Both the position numbers and the translations under genes were made by a program. DNA of 64,000 nucleotides from Nitrospirota bacterium (GTDB lineage Bacteria; Nitrospirota; Nitrospiria; Nitrospirales; UBA8639): NCBI GenBank assembly GCA_003695915.1, contig RFGF01000041.1, positions 62,001 through 126,000 of the forward strand. Reading direction: 5' to 3'. The notes beneath the pieces are model-generated. The model did not search any database and was not told the DNA's origin. It worked only from the letters and a program-made list of their open reading frames with translations. Positions 17,148 through 25,604 of the stretch are shown here, piece after piece (within the stretch, counting starts at the first letter, position 1; every line of letters starts with the position of its first letter).

Positions 17148-17867
17148 ATGAATCGAGGAATCTATCCTGCCCTAGCCGGTGCCATTATTCTCGAACGCCG
17201 TTTGGACGTGTTGTCCCATAACGTCGGAAACGTCCATACGACAGGCTTTAAAAAAGATGTTCCTGCGTTCGGGACCATTCTCGCACGGGTCGCGGGACCG
17301 CCACTTGCAGGCATCGATCTGTTCCCTCAGCTTGCCACCGTTCGTCCGGATTTTTCACAAGGCGCGCTCAGACAGACTGGTCATCCGTTGGATGTGGCGC
17401 TGGAAGGCGATGGATTTTTCGTGGTGCAAACGGCATCAGGCGATCGGTTGTTTCGAGGCGGGCGCTTCGTTCGCCATGCATCGGGCACGCTCGTTACGTC
17501 TACTGGCGACCCGGTTATGGGGAAGAAAGGGCCGATCACGCTTCCTCCTGGTGAAATGACGGTGGATCGCACCGGGACGATTCGGGTGAACAACGTTGTC
17601 GTCGATCAATTTCGGCTCGTACGTGCACCGGAAGGAACCATGTTGCAAAAAGCCGGTGATCTCTACTGGAGGATGCCGGAGCAAACCGAACCGGACCCCG
17701 CAGTTCAGGTCCATCAAGGCATGATCGAACAATCGAATGTGGATGCAAGCCTCGACCTGGTCGAAATGATCAAAGTGACGCGCGGCTATGAACAGATGCA
17801 AAAAGCGATACGGACGATGGATGAGATGACCGGACAAGCCATTCAAATTGGGCGTATTCAGCGGTAA
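17148..17867 (+). CDS. flgF: FlgF flagellar proximal rod protein
   Basis: The 239-residue protein belongs to the FlgF/FlgG rod family and forms part of the proximal rod. The N-terminal rod motif, HNVGNVHTTGFKKD, is the usual Asn-rich turn. The middle carries LDVALEGDGFFVVQT, and the C-terminal helix IEQSNVDASLDLVEMIKVTRGYEQMQKAI is split here as QSNVDASLDLVEM and RGYEQMQKAI. It is shorter than flgG and lies directly before it, the usual flgF-flgG order. First gene of the operon downstream of the RpoN-type promoter. Confidence 0.93.
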   Translation: MNRGIYPALAGAIILERRLDVLSHNVGNVHTTGFKKDVPAFGTILARVAGPPLAGIDLFPQLATVRPDFSQGALRQTGHPLDVALEGDGFFVVQTASGDRLFRGGRFVRHASGTLVTSTGDPVMGKKGPITLPPGEMTVDRTGTIRVNNVVVDQFRLVRAPEGTMLQKAGDLYWRMPEQTEPDPAVQVHQGMIEQSNVDASLDLVEMIKVTRGYEQMQKAIRTMDEMTGQAIQIGRIQR

Positions 17868-17929
17868 AGGCGAGGTAACGGTTCAGCCGATGTCAGCTGA
17901 TCTCGATAACGACATGAAAGGATAGTCTT

Positions 17930-18721
17930 ATGATTCGCGCAATGCATACGGCCTCGACCGGTATGGCCGCTCAACAGCTGAATATCGATACGATCGCACA
18001 CAATTTAGCCAACGTGAATACGACTGCCTTCAAGCGGAGTCGGGCCGAATTTGCCGACCTCCTGTATCAAATTCAACGGTTGCCGGGAGCGAATGCTTCG
18101 AACGTAGGCGTGTTTCCCGTGGGCATGCAGGTCGGTGTGGGCGTGCGGCCGGTGACCGTAGCGAAAGAATTCGTCCAAGGGAACTTACGCCAAACGTTCA
18201 ATGAATTGGACCTGGCTATCGAAGGGGCTGGGTTCTTTCAGGTGACTCGCCCTGATGGGACGACGATGTACACGCGCTCAGGTTCGTTCAAACGCGACAA
18301 TACCGGAAATTTGGTCACGGGCGATGGCGATACGTTGGTTCCGACGATCACGATCCCGTCCGGAGCGCTCAAAATCGATATCGGTCAGGACGGCACAGTT
18401 TCGGTCTTATTGCCAGGTGTCGCGCAGGCGACGCAAGTAGGACAAATCCAGTTGGTGCGATTCGACAATCCATCGGGATTGGTGGCGCAAGGCAACAATT
18501 TGTTTATGGAAAGTACGGCGTCCGGGCCGGCTCAACAAGGTACTCCAGGGTTTGCTACCGGATTTGGCCTCATTCAGCAAGGATTTTTAGAAACATCCAA
18601 TGTCAACATTGCCGATGAGATGGTCAATATGATCATTGCCCAACGAAGTTATGAATTGAACGCCAAGGCCATTCAAGCTGCCGACGATATGATGGCGGTG
18701 GCGAACAATCTCAGGCGATAA
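17930..18721 (+). CDS. flgG: FlgG flagellar distal rod protein
   Basis: FlgG polymerises into the distal rod that passes through the P and L rings. The 263-residue length is typical. It starts MIRAMHTASTGMAAQQ, has HNLANVNTTAFKRSRAEF, the central LDLAIEGAGFFQVTRPDG and the C-terminal SNVNIADEMVNMI with RSYELNAKAIQAADDM. All are strong FlgG hallmarks. It follows flgF and precedes flgA by three bases. Confidence 0.97.
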   Translation: MIRAMHTASTGMAAQQLNIDTIAHNLANVNTTAFKRSRAEFADLLYQIQRLPGANASNVGVFPVGMQVGVGVRPVTVAKEFVQGNLRQTFNELDLAIEGAGFFQVTRPDGTTMYTRSGSFKRDNTGNLVTGDGDTLVPTITIPSGALKIDIGQDGTVSVLLPGVAQATQVGQIQLVRFDNPSGLVAQGNNLFMESTASGPAQQGTPGFATGFGLIQQGFLETSNVNIADEMVNMIIAQRSYELNAKAIQAADDMMAVANNLRR

Positions 18722-18724
18722 CCG

Positions 18725-19480
18725 ATGACCAAGCGACATCTCTTTCTCCCAATTCTTTTGATTGGTTGGCTCATGGGGAGCGCGGGGCAGGCTCAACTCG
18801 CCGAAGCGAAGCGTCCAGCGGATCATCACGGGGAACATCGTGCCGTCGTCACGCTCGTGCAACTAGAACAAACCTTGCATCGCTATTTTGCAGAACGACT
18901 CGCATCACCTGACGTGACGTTGACGGTGCGCGTGCTGCATCCTCGGGACCCCATTGCAGTCTCCGTGCCGCGATTTTCGCTTCGAATTCCATCGACGGAA
19001 TTTCTGATACGAACCGGGCGCCGTGCTGCACGAGTCGATATCATAGCCGGCGATCGGCTAGTCCAACGCATTCCGGTTGTCGTAGAGGTGAACGCGACGA
19101 TGGATGCCGTCGCACCGGTCCGGTGGATTCGCCCCAAGCAGGTTCTGACCGATGGCGATTTGACCGTACTCCGAGTCGCACTTCCAACGCTCAACGCGGA
19201 TTATCTTTCCACGATCCAAGAAGCGGTGGGTCAAAGAGCGGTGCGCCCGTTGTCGCCACGCCAACCCATTCCTCGCGCTTGGGTGAGCGCTCCACCGGTC
19301 ATTCGAAAGGGCGATCGGGTGATCATCCAGGCCAAACGTGCCGGATTGCTGGTCCAGGCCGTCGGGATCGCCAACCGATCGGGAAAGCCAGGCGAAACGA
19401 TCTCGGTCCGAAATCAAACGTCTGGACGCGAAGTGCTCGGGACCGTGGTTGAGGCGGGGTTGGTGGAGGTTGCATTTTGA
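18725..19480 (+). CDS. flgA: FlgA periplasmic P-ring assembly chaperone
   Basis: FlgA helps FlgI assemble into the P ring in the periplasm. The 251-residue protein has an N-terminal signal peptide (about 1-24, hydrophobic LFLPILLIGWLMGS, ending GQA). The C-terminal half is a SAF domain, including the family pattern GETISVRNQTSGREVLGTVV. It is separated from flgG by three bases and overlaps flgH by four, so translation is coupled. FlgA sequences are poorly conserved; the SAF domain plus position make the call. Confidence 0.9.
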   Translation: MTKRHLFLPILLIGWLMGSAGQAQLAEAKRPADHHGEHRAVVTLVQLEQTLHRYFAERLASPDVTLTVRVLHPRDPIAVSVPRFSLRIPSTEFLIRTGRRAARVDIIAGDRLVQRIPVVVEVNATMDAVAPVRWIRPKQVLTDGDLTVLRVALPTLNADYLSTIQEAVGQRAVRPLSPRQPIPRAWVSAPPVIRKGDRVIIQAKRAGLLVQAVGIANRSGKPGETISVRNQTSGREVLGTVVEAGLVEVAF

Positions 19481-20175
19481 GTCCGTCCCTCTTCTGGACG
19501 AGTCCGCTGCTTGCCGGGGTCTCAGGTGCGTTACTCATGGTGCTGGGCTGTGCTTCATCCGAGCCGCAGAAACCGCCGATTTCTCAAGCCGTCGAGCCGG
19601 TGTTCCCGCCGCCATCCAATTCGCTCGGCTCGCTATGGGATGAACACAACGGCCGTGCATTTATGTTCGAGGATCGTCGAGCCAGCCGCGTGGGCGATAT
19701 CGTGATCGTACGTATTGTCGAGCAACACAAAGGGTCGAAGTCGGCCCAGACCCAAGCCGATCGAAAATCGACATATCAAAATGAAGTCGGCGGCACATTT
19801 TTCGGGCTGAACAATTTCATTTCGGCTATTGTGGACGGCGTGAAGGTGGATACCAGCGCAGAAAATAAATTCAAAGGAGAAGGCAAAACCAGTCGGGAAG
19901 ATACCCTGACGGGTACCATTGCGGCACAGGTGACCGAAGTGTTGCCAAACGGCGATTTACGGATACGAGGCCGACGGGAAGTGACCGTCAATAGCGAGCG
20001 TCAAACGATGACCATTTCCGGGATCGTTCGACGCATCGATCTCGATACGCAAAACACCGTCGTCTCGACGGCTATTGCCGATGCCAAAATCGAATATACC
20101 GGACTCGGTGTCGTGGACGATGTTCAACGACCGGGTTGGTTGGTTCGTATCTTCGATTGGATCTCGCCATTGTGA
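19477..20175 (+). CDS. flgH: FlgH flagellar L-ring lipoprotein
   Basis: FlgH forms the outer-membrane L ring. The 232-residue protein has a lipoprotein signal peptide with a lipobox-like VLGC (acylated Cys25). The mature part includes NSLGSLWDEHNGRAFMFEDRRA (split here as SLGSLWDEHNGR), AGDIVTV-like VGDIVIVRIVE and the conserved C-terminal LPNGDLRIRGRREV and NTVVSTAIADAKIEY. It starts with TTG that overlaps the flgA stop (TTGA), which implies translational coupling. Presence of an L ring confirms an outer membrane. Confidence 0.94.
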   Translation: MSPSLFWTSPLLAGVSGALLMVLGCASSEPQKPPISQAVEPVFPPPSNSLGSLWDEHNGRAFMFEDRRASRVGDIVIVRIVEQHKGSKSAQTQADRKSTYQNEVGGTFFGLNNFISAIVDGVKVDTSAENKFKGEGKTSREDTLTGTIAAQVTEVLPNGDLRIRGRREVTVNSERQTMTISGIVRRIDLDTQNTVVSTAIADAKIEYTGLGVVDDVQRPGWLVRIFDWISPL

Positions 20176-20237
20176 TGACGATGAGATCTGTCGTGCCGTC
20201 CACCATACGAATGACCCGGGCACGAGGCCGCTGTGGG

Positions 20238-21368
20238 ATGCGGTATCCGGCAATCGGCAAGGCAATCGTATGTCTGATCGCGATCGCGATCATGAACATC
20301 CCGGCGCATGCCGCGCGGATCAAAGACATAGCGTTCGTCGAAGGGATTCGAGACAACCAATTGATCGGGTACGGCCTGGTCGTCGGATTGGATCGAACGG
20401 GGGATTCTGTCGTCGGCGGTCAATTCACGGCCCAAGCGATTATGTCCATGCTGAATACTATGGGAATCAACCTGAAGGTCGATCCGATCCAATTGTTGAC
20501 ACGGAATACCGCCTCCGTCATGGTCACAGCCAAGCTTCCTCCGTTTGCCAGACCGGGGATGAAATTGGATGTTCAGGTGTCGTCGTTGGCCAATGCTAAA
20601 AGCTTGAAAGGCGGAACGTTGCTGTTGACGCCGCTCAAGGCCGCCAATCAGAAGGTCTATGCCGTTGCCCAGGGACCCATTTCGACGGCGGGATTCGAGG
20701 CCGGGGCCGCAGGGACAACCGTGGTGAAGAATCAGCAGTCTGGCGGCATTATTCCCGGTGGGGCGATCGTGGAACGGGCCGTCGATCTCAAAATCGAAAC
20801 GTGGGACCAATTCTCGCTGGCCATTCAGCAAGCGGACTTTACGACGTCGTTGCGAGTCGCCGAGGCGATCAATGCCCATCTCGGCCCGGACATTGCCGAG
20901 CCGGTGAGTTCGGGACAGGTCGTGGTCCATGTGCCTGACTCCTATCGTGGGAAAGTCGTTCAATTGATCGCGGCCATCGAAGGTCTGGATATCGATGTCG
21001 ATGTGCGAGCCAAGGTAGTGATCAATGAACGAACCGGCACCATTGTGATGGGAGAACATGTGCGTCTTTCCTCCATGGCCATCTCTCATGGAAATTTGAC
21101 CGTTAAAATTACGACGACCTTCAATGTCTCTCAGCCAGAAGCGCCCGGTTTAATCGGTTCAGCGGCAGGCCAAACCGTCGTCACGCCGGAAGTGGAGGCG
21201 AACGTGGAGGAAGAACCGGGTCGGGTGATACAAGTGGATCGGACGGTGACATTGGGCGAGTTGGTGAAAGCGCTGAATTCTGTCGGTGTGACACCGCGGG
21301 ATCTGGTTGCAGTCTTGACGGCTGCAAAAGCAGCGGGAGCTCTTCAAGCAGACCTGGAGATGATTTGA
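20238..21368 (+). CDS. flgI: FlgI flagellar P-ring protein
   Basis: FlgI forms the P ring around the rod in the periplasm. From the ATG at 20238 the protein is 376 residues, with a signal peptide (MRYPAIGK, then a hydrophobic stretch, cleavage after AHA) followed by ARIKDIAFVEGIRDNQLIGY, the standard mature start. The end TAAKAAGALQADLEMI is the usual C-terminus. An in-frame ATG at 20175 overlaps the flgH stop and would give a 46-residue leader; it may be used through coupling, but family length and signal-peptide size favour 20238. Confidence 0.92.
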   Translation: MRYPAIGKAIVCLIAIAIMNIPAHAARIKDIAFVEGIRDNQLIGYGLVVGLDRTGDSVVGGQFTAQAIMSMLNTMGINLKVDPIQLLTRNTASVMVTAKLPPFARPGMKLDVQVSSLANAKSLKGGTLLLTPLKAANQKVYAVAQGPISTAGFEAGAAGTTVVKNQQSGGIIPGGAIVERAVDLKIETWDQFSLAIQQADFTTSLRVAEAINAHLGPDIAEPVSSGQVVVHVPDSYRGKVVQLIAAIEGLDIDVDVRAKVVINERTGTIVMGEHVRLSSMAISHGNLTVKITTTFNVSQPEAPGLIGSAAGQTVVTPEVEANVEEEPGRVIQVDRTVTLGELVKALNSVGVTPRDLVAVLTAAKAAGALQADLEMI

Positions 21369-21427
21369 GGTAGAAAGCGCCGAGCCTTTCCCGGCAGGGA
21401 ATGGGTGCGGAGAATCGAGAGGAGATC

Positions 21428-21769
21428 ATGGAGATCACAGGAGGATTATCGCTGCCGGTCCGGCCGGCCGAGACAGTGTTTGATCAAGGACGTCAAGCAG
21501 TGGAAACCGCGATCGGGAAGCGCGATCTCGTGACCGCGGCTCACGCGTTTGAAAGTTATTTTTTAACCTATGTCATGAAAGTCATGCGCGAAACGGTGCC
21601 CAAAGGAGGCTTGCTCAACAATCGGATGGGAGAAGTTTATTACGCCTTTTTGGATCAAGAGATCGGGAAACGGGCAGCGGAGGGAGGAGGAATCGGGTTG
21701 AGCGAAATGATCCTGTCCGCCTTAGCCGACACGGTTCCGGATGAGCCGGCGAATCGAGTCCCTCGTTAA
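21428..21769 (+). CDS. flgJ: FlgJ-type rod-binding protein, lacking the muramidase domain
   Basis: The 113-residue protein corresponds to the N-terminal rod-binding domain of FlgJ, which caps the growing rod. The family core is clear: AAHAFESYFLTYVMKVMRE, PKGGLLNNRMGEVYYAFLDQE and the C-terminal GGIGLSEMIL. The peptidoglycan hydrolase domain of enterobacterial FlgJ is absent, as in many non-enterobacteria, so another enzyme must open the wall. The ATG at 21428 has a GAGGAG ribosome site six bases upstream. Its stop codon overlaps the flgM promoter candidate. Confidence 0.92.
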   Translation: MEITGGLSLPVRPAETVFDQGRQAVETAIGKRDLVTAAHAFESYFLTYVMKVMRETVPKGGLLNNRMGEVYYAFLDQEIGKRAAEGGGIGLSEMILSALADTVPDEPANRVPR

Positions 21770-21793
21770 GTTTGCCTGTCACGCCTCCGATAA
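21766..21793 (+). promoter_or_regulatory. Sigma-28 (FliA) promoter candidate for flgM
   Basis: TTAAGTTT-N12-TCCGATAA: 7 of 8 positions match in each half of the consensus TAAAGTTT-N11-GCCGATAA, with one extra spacer base. The predicted start is near 21801, and the flgM ATG is at 21824. In other bacteria flgM is often transcribed from its own sigma-28 promoter as negative feedback. Confidence 0.6.
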
Positions 21794-21823
21794 CAAGAAG
21801 TAACAACAAGGAGGCATAACGCT

Positions 21824-22141
21824 ATGAATATTTCTGGACCTGACCCTAGTGGGGCATTGGGAAAGCTGTTTTTCCCTGTTCACCAAAAAGAAGGGACGAA
21901 CGATGAACTTCGCGTCACGCATTCGGTATCCCAGAATGGGACGAACGATGAAGTATCGCTTTCGTCGTTCGCGCATGAGGTGCGTAATCTCTCCGAACGA
22001 GCCAGGCATGTGCCGGATGTGCGCACGGACCGGCTGCAGGAAGTGCGGACGGCGCTGGATCGCCAGGAATTGGCCTCATCGCAACAAGTGGCTGATGCCA
22101 TCGTTCGCGACACAGTTCTCAATTCCTTGTCATTGGCGTAA
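21824..22141 (+). CDS. flgM: FlgM anti-sigma-28 factor
   Basis: FlgM binds FliA (sigma-28) until the hook is finished, then is exported, which releases late gene expression. The 105-residue protein has a disordered N-terminal half and the conserved C-terminal sigma-binding segment: VSLSSFAHEVRNLSERAR, then PDVRTDRLQEVRTALD and the end VADAIVRDTVL. A strong AGGAGG precedes the ATG. It is followed by flgN, flgK and flgL, as in many species. The disordered half contains a short tandem-like duplication (GTNDE twice, see the repeat entry). Confidence 0.92.
   Translation: MNISGPDPSGALGKLFFPVHQKEGTNDELRVTHSVSQNGTNDEVSLSSFAHEVRNLSERARHVPDVRTDRLQEVRTALDRQELASSQQVADAIVRDTVLNSLSLA
21893..21952 (+). repeat. 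15-base direct repeat inside flgM
   Basis: The 15-mer GGGACGAACGATGAA occurs at 21893-21907 and again at 21938-21952, exactly 45 bases apart and in the same frame, so GTNDE is encoded twice. Recombination between copies would remove 15 codons without a frameshift. Confidence 0.85.
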
Positions 22142-22267
22142 CATCCGGTCTTTGGGCCGGTCGCTCGTCAATTCGTCGAGGGCTGTGGTGCCCGTCGATG
22201 GTGCCGGGGTACGATGCCCGGGTCACTCCTCGCGGAACGGTGGGCAAAAGCACGAAGGATTGGGGCG

Positions 22268-22744
22268 ATGAGTTGGGACGATCTCCGACGCACCCTTTGT
22301 GAGGAACGCCAGGCCTATGCCGCCTTGGTGAATGTGCTCATCCGTGAGCAGCAAGCTTTGCGGCGCATGGACCGGTTGGCCCTTCAGGAGCTGAACGAAT
22401 CGAAAGAGCGGCTTTTCGAACACATTGCCGCTTACGAACGGGAACGGATGAAGTATCTCAAAGCCTTGACCGGGTTGGACCATCCTCGAGACGCGCTGAC
22501 GTCCCTCCTTCATTGCTCCCGGACAGAGCGTTCAGCGCTCCACGTCATCGTTGCCGAATTGATGACCGTGGCTGTTCGTGCGCACGCGCTCCTCGATCAC
22601 AATCGCATGTTGATTGCCAATGGCTTACAATTAGTGCGCGGCGTCATCCAAGCGGTCGCGGAGAGTTGTGCAGGGCAGATTTACGGGATAGGCGGCTGCC
22701 GCTCGAGTGCGCCTATCGGGCTCGCCCTGAATGTGCGTGGATAA
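22268..22744 (+). CDS. flgN: FlgN flagellar chaperone for FlgK and FlgL
   Basis: The 158-residue, largely helical protein fits the FlgN family, which escorts hook-filament junction proteins FlgK and FlgL to the export gate. The N-terminal helix carries LRRTLCEERQAYAALVNVL, followed by EQQALRRMDRLALQEL, typical of FlgN (alternating hydrophobic and Gln/Glu residues). Position between flgM and flgK is the usual one. The ATG at 22268 (MSWDDL) was preferred to one at 22214 because FlgN helix 1 starts there and AAGGA lies about 10 bases upstream. Confidence 0.85.
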   Translation: MSWDDLRRTLCEERQAYAALVNVLIREQQALRRMDRLALQELNESKERLFEHIAAYERERMKYLKALTGLDHPRDALTSLLHCSRTERSALHVIVAELMTVAVRAHALLDHNRMLIANGLQLVRGVIQAVAESCAGQIYGIGGCRSSAPIGLALNVRG

Positions 22745-22750
22745 TCGTGT

Positions 22751-24409
22751 ATGGTCGGCATTGACAACATTTTTCAGATTGGGCGTGTCGGCATCCAGGC
22801 CCACCAGCGTGCGCTTGCGACGATTGCGCACAACATCGCCAATCTCAGCACGGAGGGATTTGCTCGTCAAGAAGCGGTGTTGGAGACGGCGATCCCTGAA
22901 GGCGGCATCGTGGGATCGGGTGTAAAGGTCGAACAAATCCGCCGTCATGTGGATTCGTTTATCGAACATCGATTGACCGACGTCCAGGAGGATGTGGGGC
23001 GTCTCGCCGCTCGGCAAACCGCTTTGGAGCGGACCGACGGCGTGTTGACAGAATCGGACAATCACGGCATCGGCTTTTCCCTGTCTGAATTCTTCAATGC
23101 GGTGCGAGATGTGGCGACGACGCCTGAAAATGCCGTGCAACGAACAGTGATGTTGGAAAAAGGACGAGCATTGGCGGACGAGTTCAATCGAGTCGGAAAG
23201 GAATTGGATCGAATCCGCCGGGATATCGATGCCGAGATCGGTCGACATCTTTCCACGATCAATGCAACCGCCACACAAATCGCCAGCCTGAACGATCAGA
23301 TTTTCGTCGCCGAGGCGAATGGTGAGTCGGCCAACGATCTGCGCGATAAGCGACAGGTGCTCGTGAACGATCTTGCAGAATTAGTGGATGTCGAGGTGGT
23401 TCCACAAACGGATGGCCTTGCGGTAATGGTGGGCGGTCATCTGTTAGTCGGCGGCAATACCGCCAATGCGTTGGCCCAAGTGGCGGATGCCGACAATCCG
23501 CCGATGAACGACGTGGTCTTTGTCCGAAGCGATGGCACGAAATTGACGATTACCTCAAAAATCGGTGACGGAAAAATCGGCGGGCTTTTGACGGCTCGCG
23601 ATATCGACATCGCAGGATTGCAAGATCGCCTGGATCGCACCGCAGCGGTTCTCGTCAACGAGTTCAATCGCCAACATCAAGCCGGATACGGGCTCGACGG
23701 GACGACGAATAACGTGTTTTTCGCTGCGTTGAGTCCGGAACCACCGGTCGCTTCCGATGCCAATACCGGAGGAGCAGCCGGAACATCCGTCACGATTTCC
23801 ACCCCATCGTCCCTCACGTTTCACGAATATGAAATCCAATTCACCAGTGCTACAGCCTACAACGTGGTCGATACCGTCACGGGGTCGACGGTGATCAGCG
23901 GCGGCGCGTACACTTCGGGGGGGAGCATCACGTTCGATGGGTTGACTGTCGTGATCACCGACAATACCGGAGCACCGGCTTCAGGCGATGTGTTCACAGT
24001 CAATGCCCATAAGGGCGCAGCGGAAGATCTCGCCGTCTCCCTGAGCGAGACGGATAAAATCGCCGCATCGTCGACCTCGACGGGTGTACCGGGAAACAAT
24101 GTCAATGCGTTGGCATTGGTCGATATTCACACCACACGGCACTCTACGCTAGGGAGCGTGACGTTGAACGATTACCATGCGATCACCACCGGCAATGTGG
24201 GAAGTACGACTCGCGAAGTCCAGCTCGCAAAGATTTCTACCGAGGCGGAGTTCGATCAAGTCATGGCGCTCCGAGAAAGCGTCTCCGGTGTCTCGTTGGA
24301 CGAGGAATTCACCGATCTGTTGAGTGTTCAGCGGGCGTTCGAAGCGTCGGCCCGGCTGATCACCGTTGCCGATGATTTGCTCCAGACTTTAGTGACGCTC
24401 GGCCGATAA
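22751..24409 (+). CDS. flgK: FlgK hook-filament junction protein 1 (HAP1)
   Basis: The 552-residue FlgK starts with the rod/hook-type motif (AHNIANLSTEGFARQEAVLE) shown here as HNIANLSTEGFARQE. The long D1 helices carry LNDQIFVAEANGESANDLRDKR, given as LNDQIFVAEA and NDLRDKRQVL. The C-terminal helix ends VSLDEEFTDLLSVQRAFEAS, also typical. Residues about 358-437 form a beta-rich insert that resembles one in FlgL (177-259). It follows flgN by six bases and is followed by flgL after 11. Confidence 0.95.
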   Translation: MVGIDNIFQIGRVGIQAHQRALATIAHNIANLSTEGFARQEAVLETAIPEGGIVGSGVKVEQIRRHVDSFIEHRLTDVQEDVGRLAARQTALERTDGVLTESDNHGIGFSLSEFFNAVRDVATTPENAVQRTVMLEKGRALADEFNRVGKELDRIRRDIDAEIGRHLSTINATATQIASLNDQIFVAEANGESANDLRDKRQVLVNDLAELVDVEVVPQTDGLAVMVGGHLLVGGNTANALAQVADADNPPMNDVVFVRSDGTKLTITSKIGDGKIGGLLTARDIDIAGLQDRLDRTAAVLVNEFNRQHQAGYGLDGTTNNVFFAALSPEPPVASDANTGGAAGTSVTISTPSSLTFHEYEIQFTSATAYNVVDTVTGSTVISGGAYTSGGSITFDGLTVVITDNTGAPASGDVFTVNAHKGAAEDLAVSLSETDKIAASSTSTGVPGNNVNALALVDIHTTRHSTLGSVTLNDYHAITTGNVGSTTREVQLAKISTEAEFDQVMALRESVSGVSLDEEFTDLLSVQRAFEASARLITVADDLLQTLVTLGR

Positions 24410-24420
24410 GGACAGTAGGC

Positions 24421-25572
24421 ATGCGAGTCACCGACCGCCAACATGTCGATGCCCTGCTTGCTGCGATTCAGGGATATCGTCGGGATATCTTCGATCGACA
24501 AGAGCAAATTGCATCGGGGAAACGGGTGAATCGGCCGTCCGACGATCCCGCAGCGTATCAGCGGATCGAGCAATTTCGTTACGTGCTGAAGACCGCGAAT
24601 CGTCGGCGAACGTCGGTGGAAGAGGGGCAGCGGCGACTTACGGTGTCCGATGGTGTGCTCGATTCGACGAGCAACCTGTTGCAGCGCGGCAAAGAGTTGG
24701 CGATCCAGCAGCGCAGCGATACCAATACGGCGACCGAACGCACCAACGTGGCGAAGGAAGTCCACCAGCTGTTTCAACAGGTGGTCTCGCTTGCCAATAC
24801 GGAGATGAACGGTCGATCGCTGTTCGCCGGATTTGAGACCGAGACGGATGCCTTTGCGCTGGATGCGGCCTCGGCCTCGGCCTCCTCGTCGAATACCGGG
24901 GGTGCTACGGTCAGTGCATCGGTCGCATCGGCTTCGGCCCTGCAACCGCATGTCTATGAAATCGCCTTTACCAGCTCAACGCAATTTGACATCACTGACT
25001 TAACGACTGGCCAACTCGTCTCTTCAGGAAATACCTATACATCGGGATCTCCGTTCAGCTTTAACGGACTCAGCGTCACGATCACGAATGGATCGGGACC
25101 TCCACAGACTGGAGATCGCTTCTACGTGCGATCGGAATATAGTTACCAGGGAGATGACAATTCGATAGCCGTGGAGACTGGCGATAGAGAAACCGTGGCC
25201 ACCAATGTGCCAGGCAGTCAAGTCTTTTCCGGGCCGACGGCGAATGTGTTGACCGTACTCCAAGATTTTCATCAAGCGTTGGTGACCAACGATGAGGCAG
25301 GAATCGAGACAGCCATCGGGCAATTGGATGCGGCCCTGACGCAGGTGACCAACGCCCGCACCGAGGTGGGAGCCCGGATCAAGCGACTCGATGTGGTCAG
25401 GGCGAGCCTAGATCTTCTCTCCCTCAATACGGAGTCGCTTCGATCCGATTTCGAAGATGCGGATTTTGCCAGAGTCGCCTCCGAGCTCGCTGCGCTGCAA
25501 ACGCAACTCGAGGCTTCTATGGCGACGTTGACGCGGCACTTTCAAACTTCGCTGTTGGATTTTTTACGATAA
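24421..25572 (+). CDS. flgL: FlgL hook-filament junction protein 3 (HAP3)
   Basis: The 383-residue FlgL belongs to the flagellin superfamily. The N-terminal helix has SGKRVNRPSDDPAAYQRI, the hallmark of FlgL and flagellins, and RGKELAIQQRSDTNT. The C-terminal helix includes ARIKRLDVVRASLD and the end LEASMATLTRHFQTSLLDFLR (split here as MATLTRHFQTSLLDFL). The middle (about 177-259) is a beta-rich domain of the same kind as in FlgK. It contacts the first flagellin ring. No flagellin gene is in the window. Confidence 0.94.
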   Translation: MRVTDRQHVDALLAAIQGYRRDIFDRQEQIASGKRVNRPSDDPAAYQRIEQFRYVLKTANRRRTSVEEGQRRLTVSDGVLDSTSNLLQRGKELAIQQRSDTNTATERTNVAKEVHQLFQQVVSLANTEMNGRSLFAGFETETDAFALDAASASASSSNTGGATVSASVASASALQPHVYEIAFTSSTQFDITDLTTGQLVSSGNTYTSGSPFSFNGLSVTITNGSGPPQTGDRFYVRSEYSYQGDDNSIAVETGDRETVATNVPGSQVFSGPTANVLTVLQDFHQALVTNDEAGIETAIGQLDAALTQVTNARTEVGARIKRLDVVRASLDLLSLNTESLRSDFEDADFARVASELAALQTQLEASMATLTRHFQTSLLDFLR

Positions 25573-25604
25573 TGCGCATCAGTTGAAGACAAAGGGACTC
25601 CTCG

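Noticed and set aside
17865-17893. TAAAGG-N-GCCGATGT before flgG as a sigma-28 promoter
   Set aside because: Spacing is two bases too long, and the TAAA is part of the flgF stop codon. flgG is likely transcribed with flgF.
20124-21089. Minus-strand ORF of 321 codons opposite flgI
   Set aside because: Antisense shadow of flgI with biased composition (His, Arg, Asp repeats) and no ribosome site of note.
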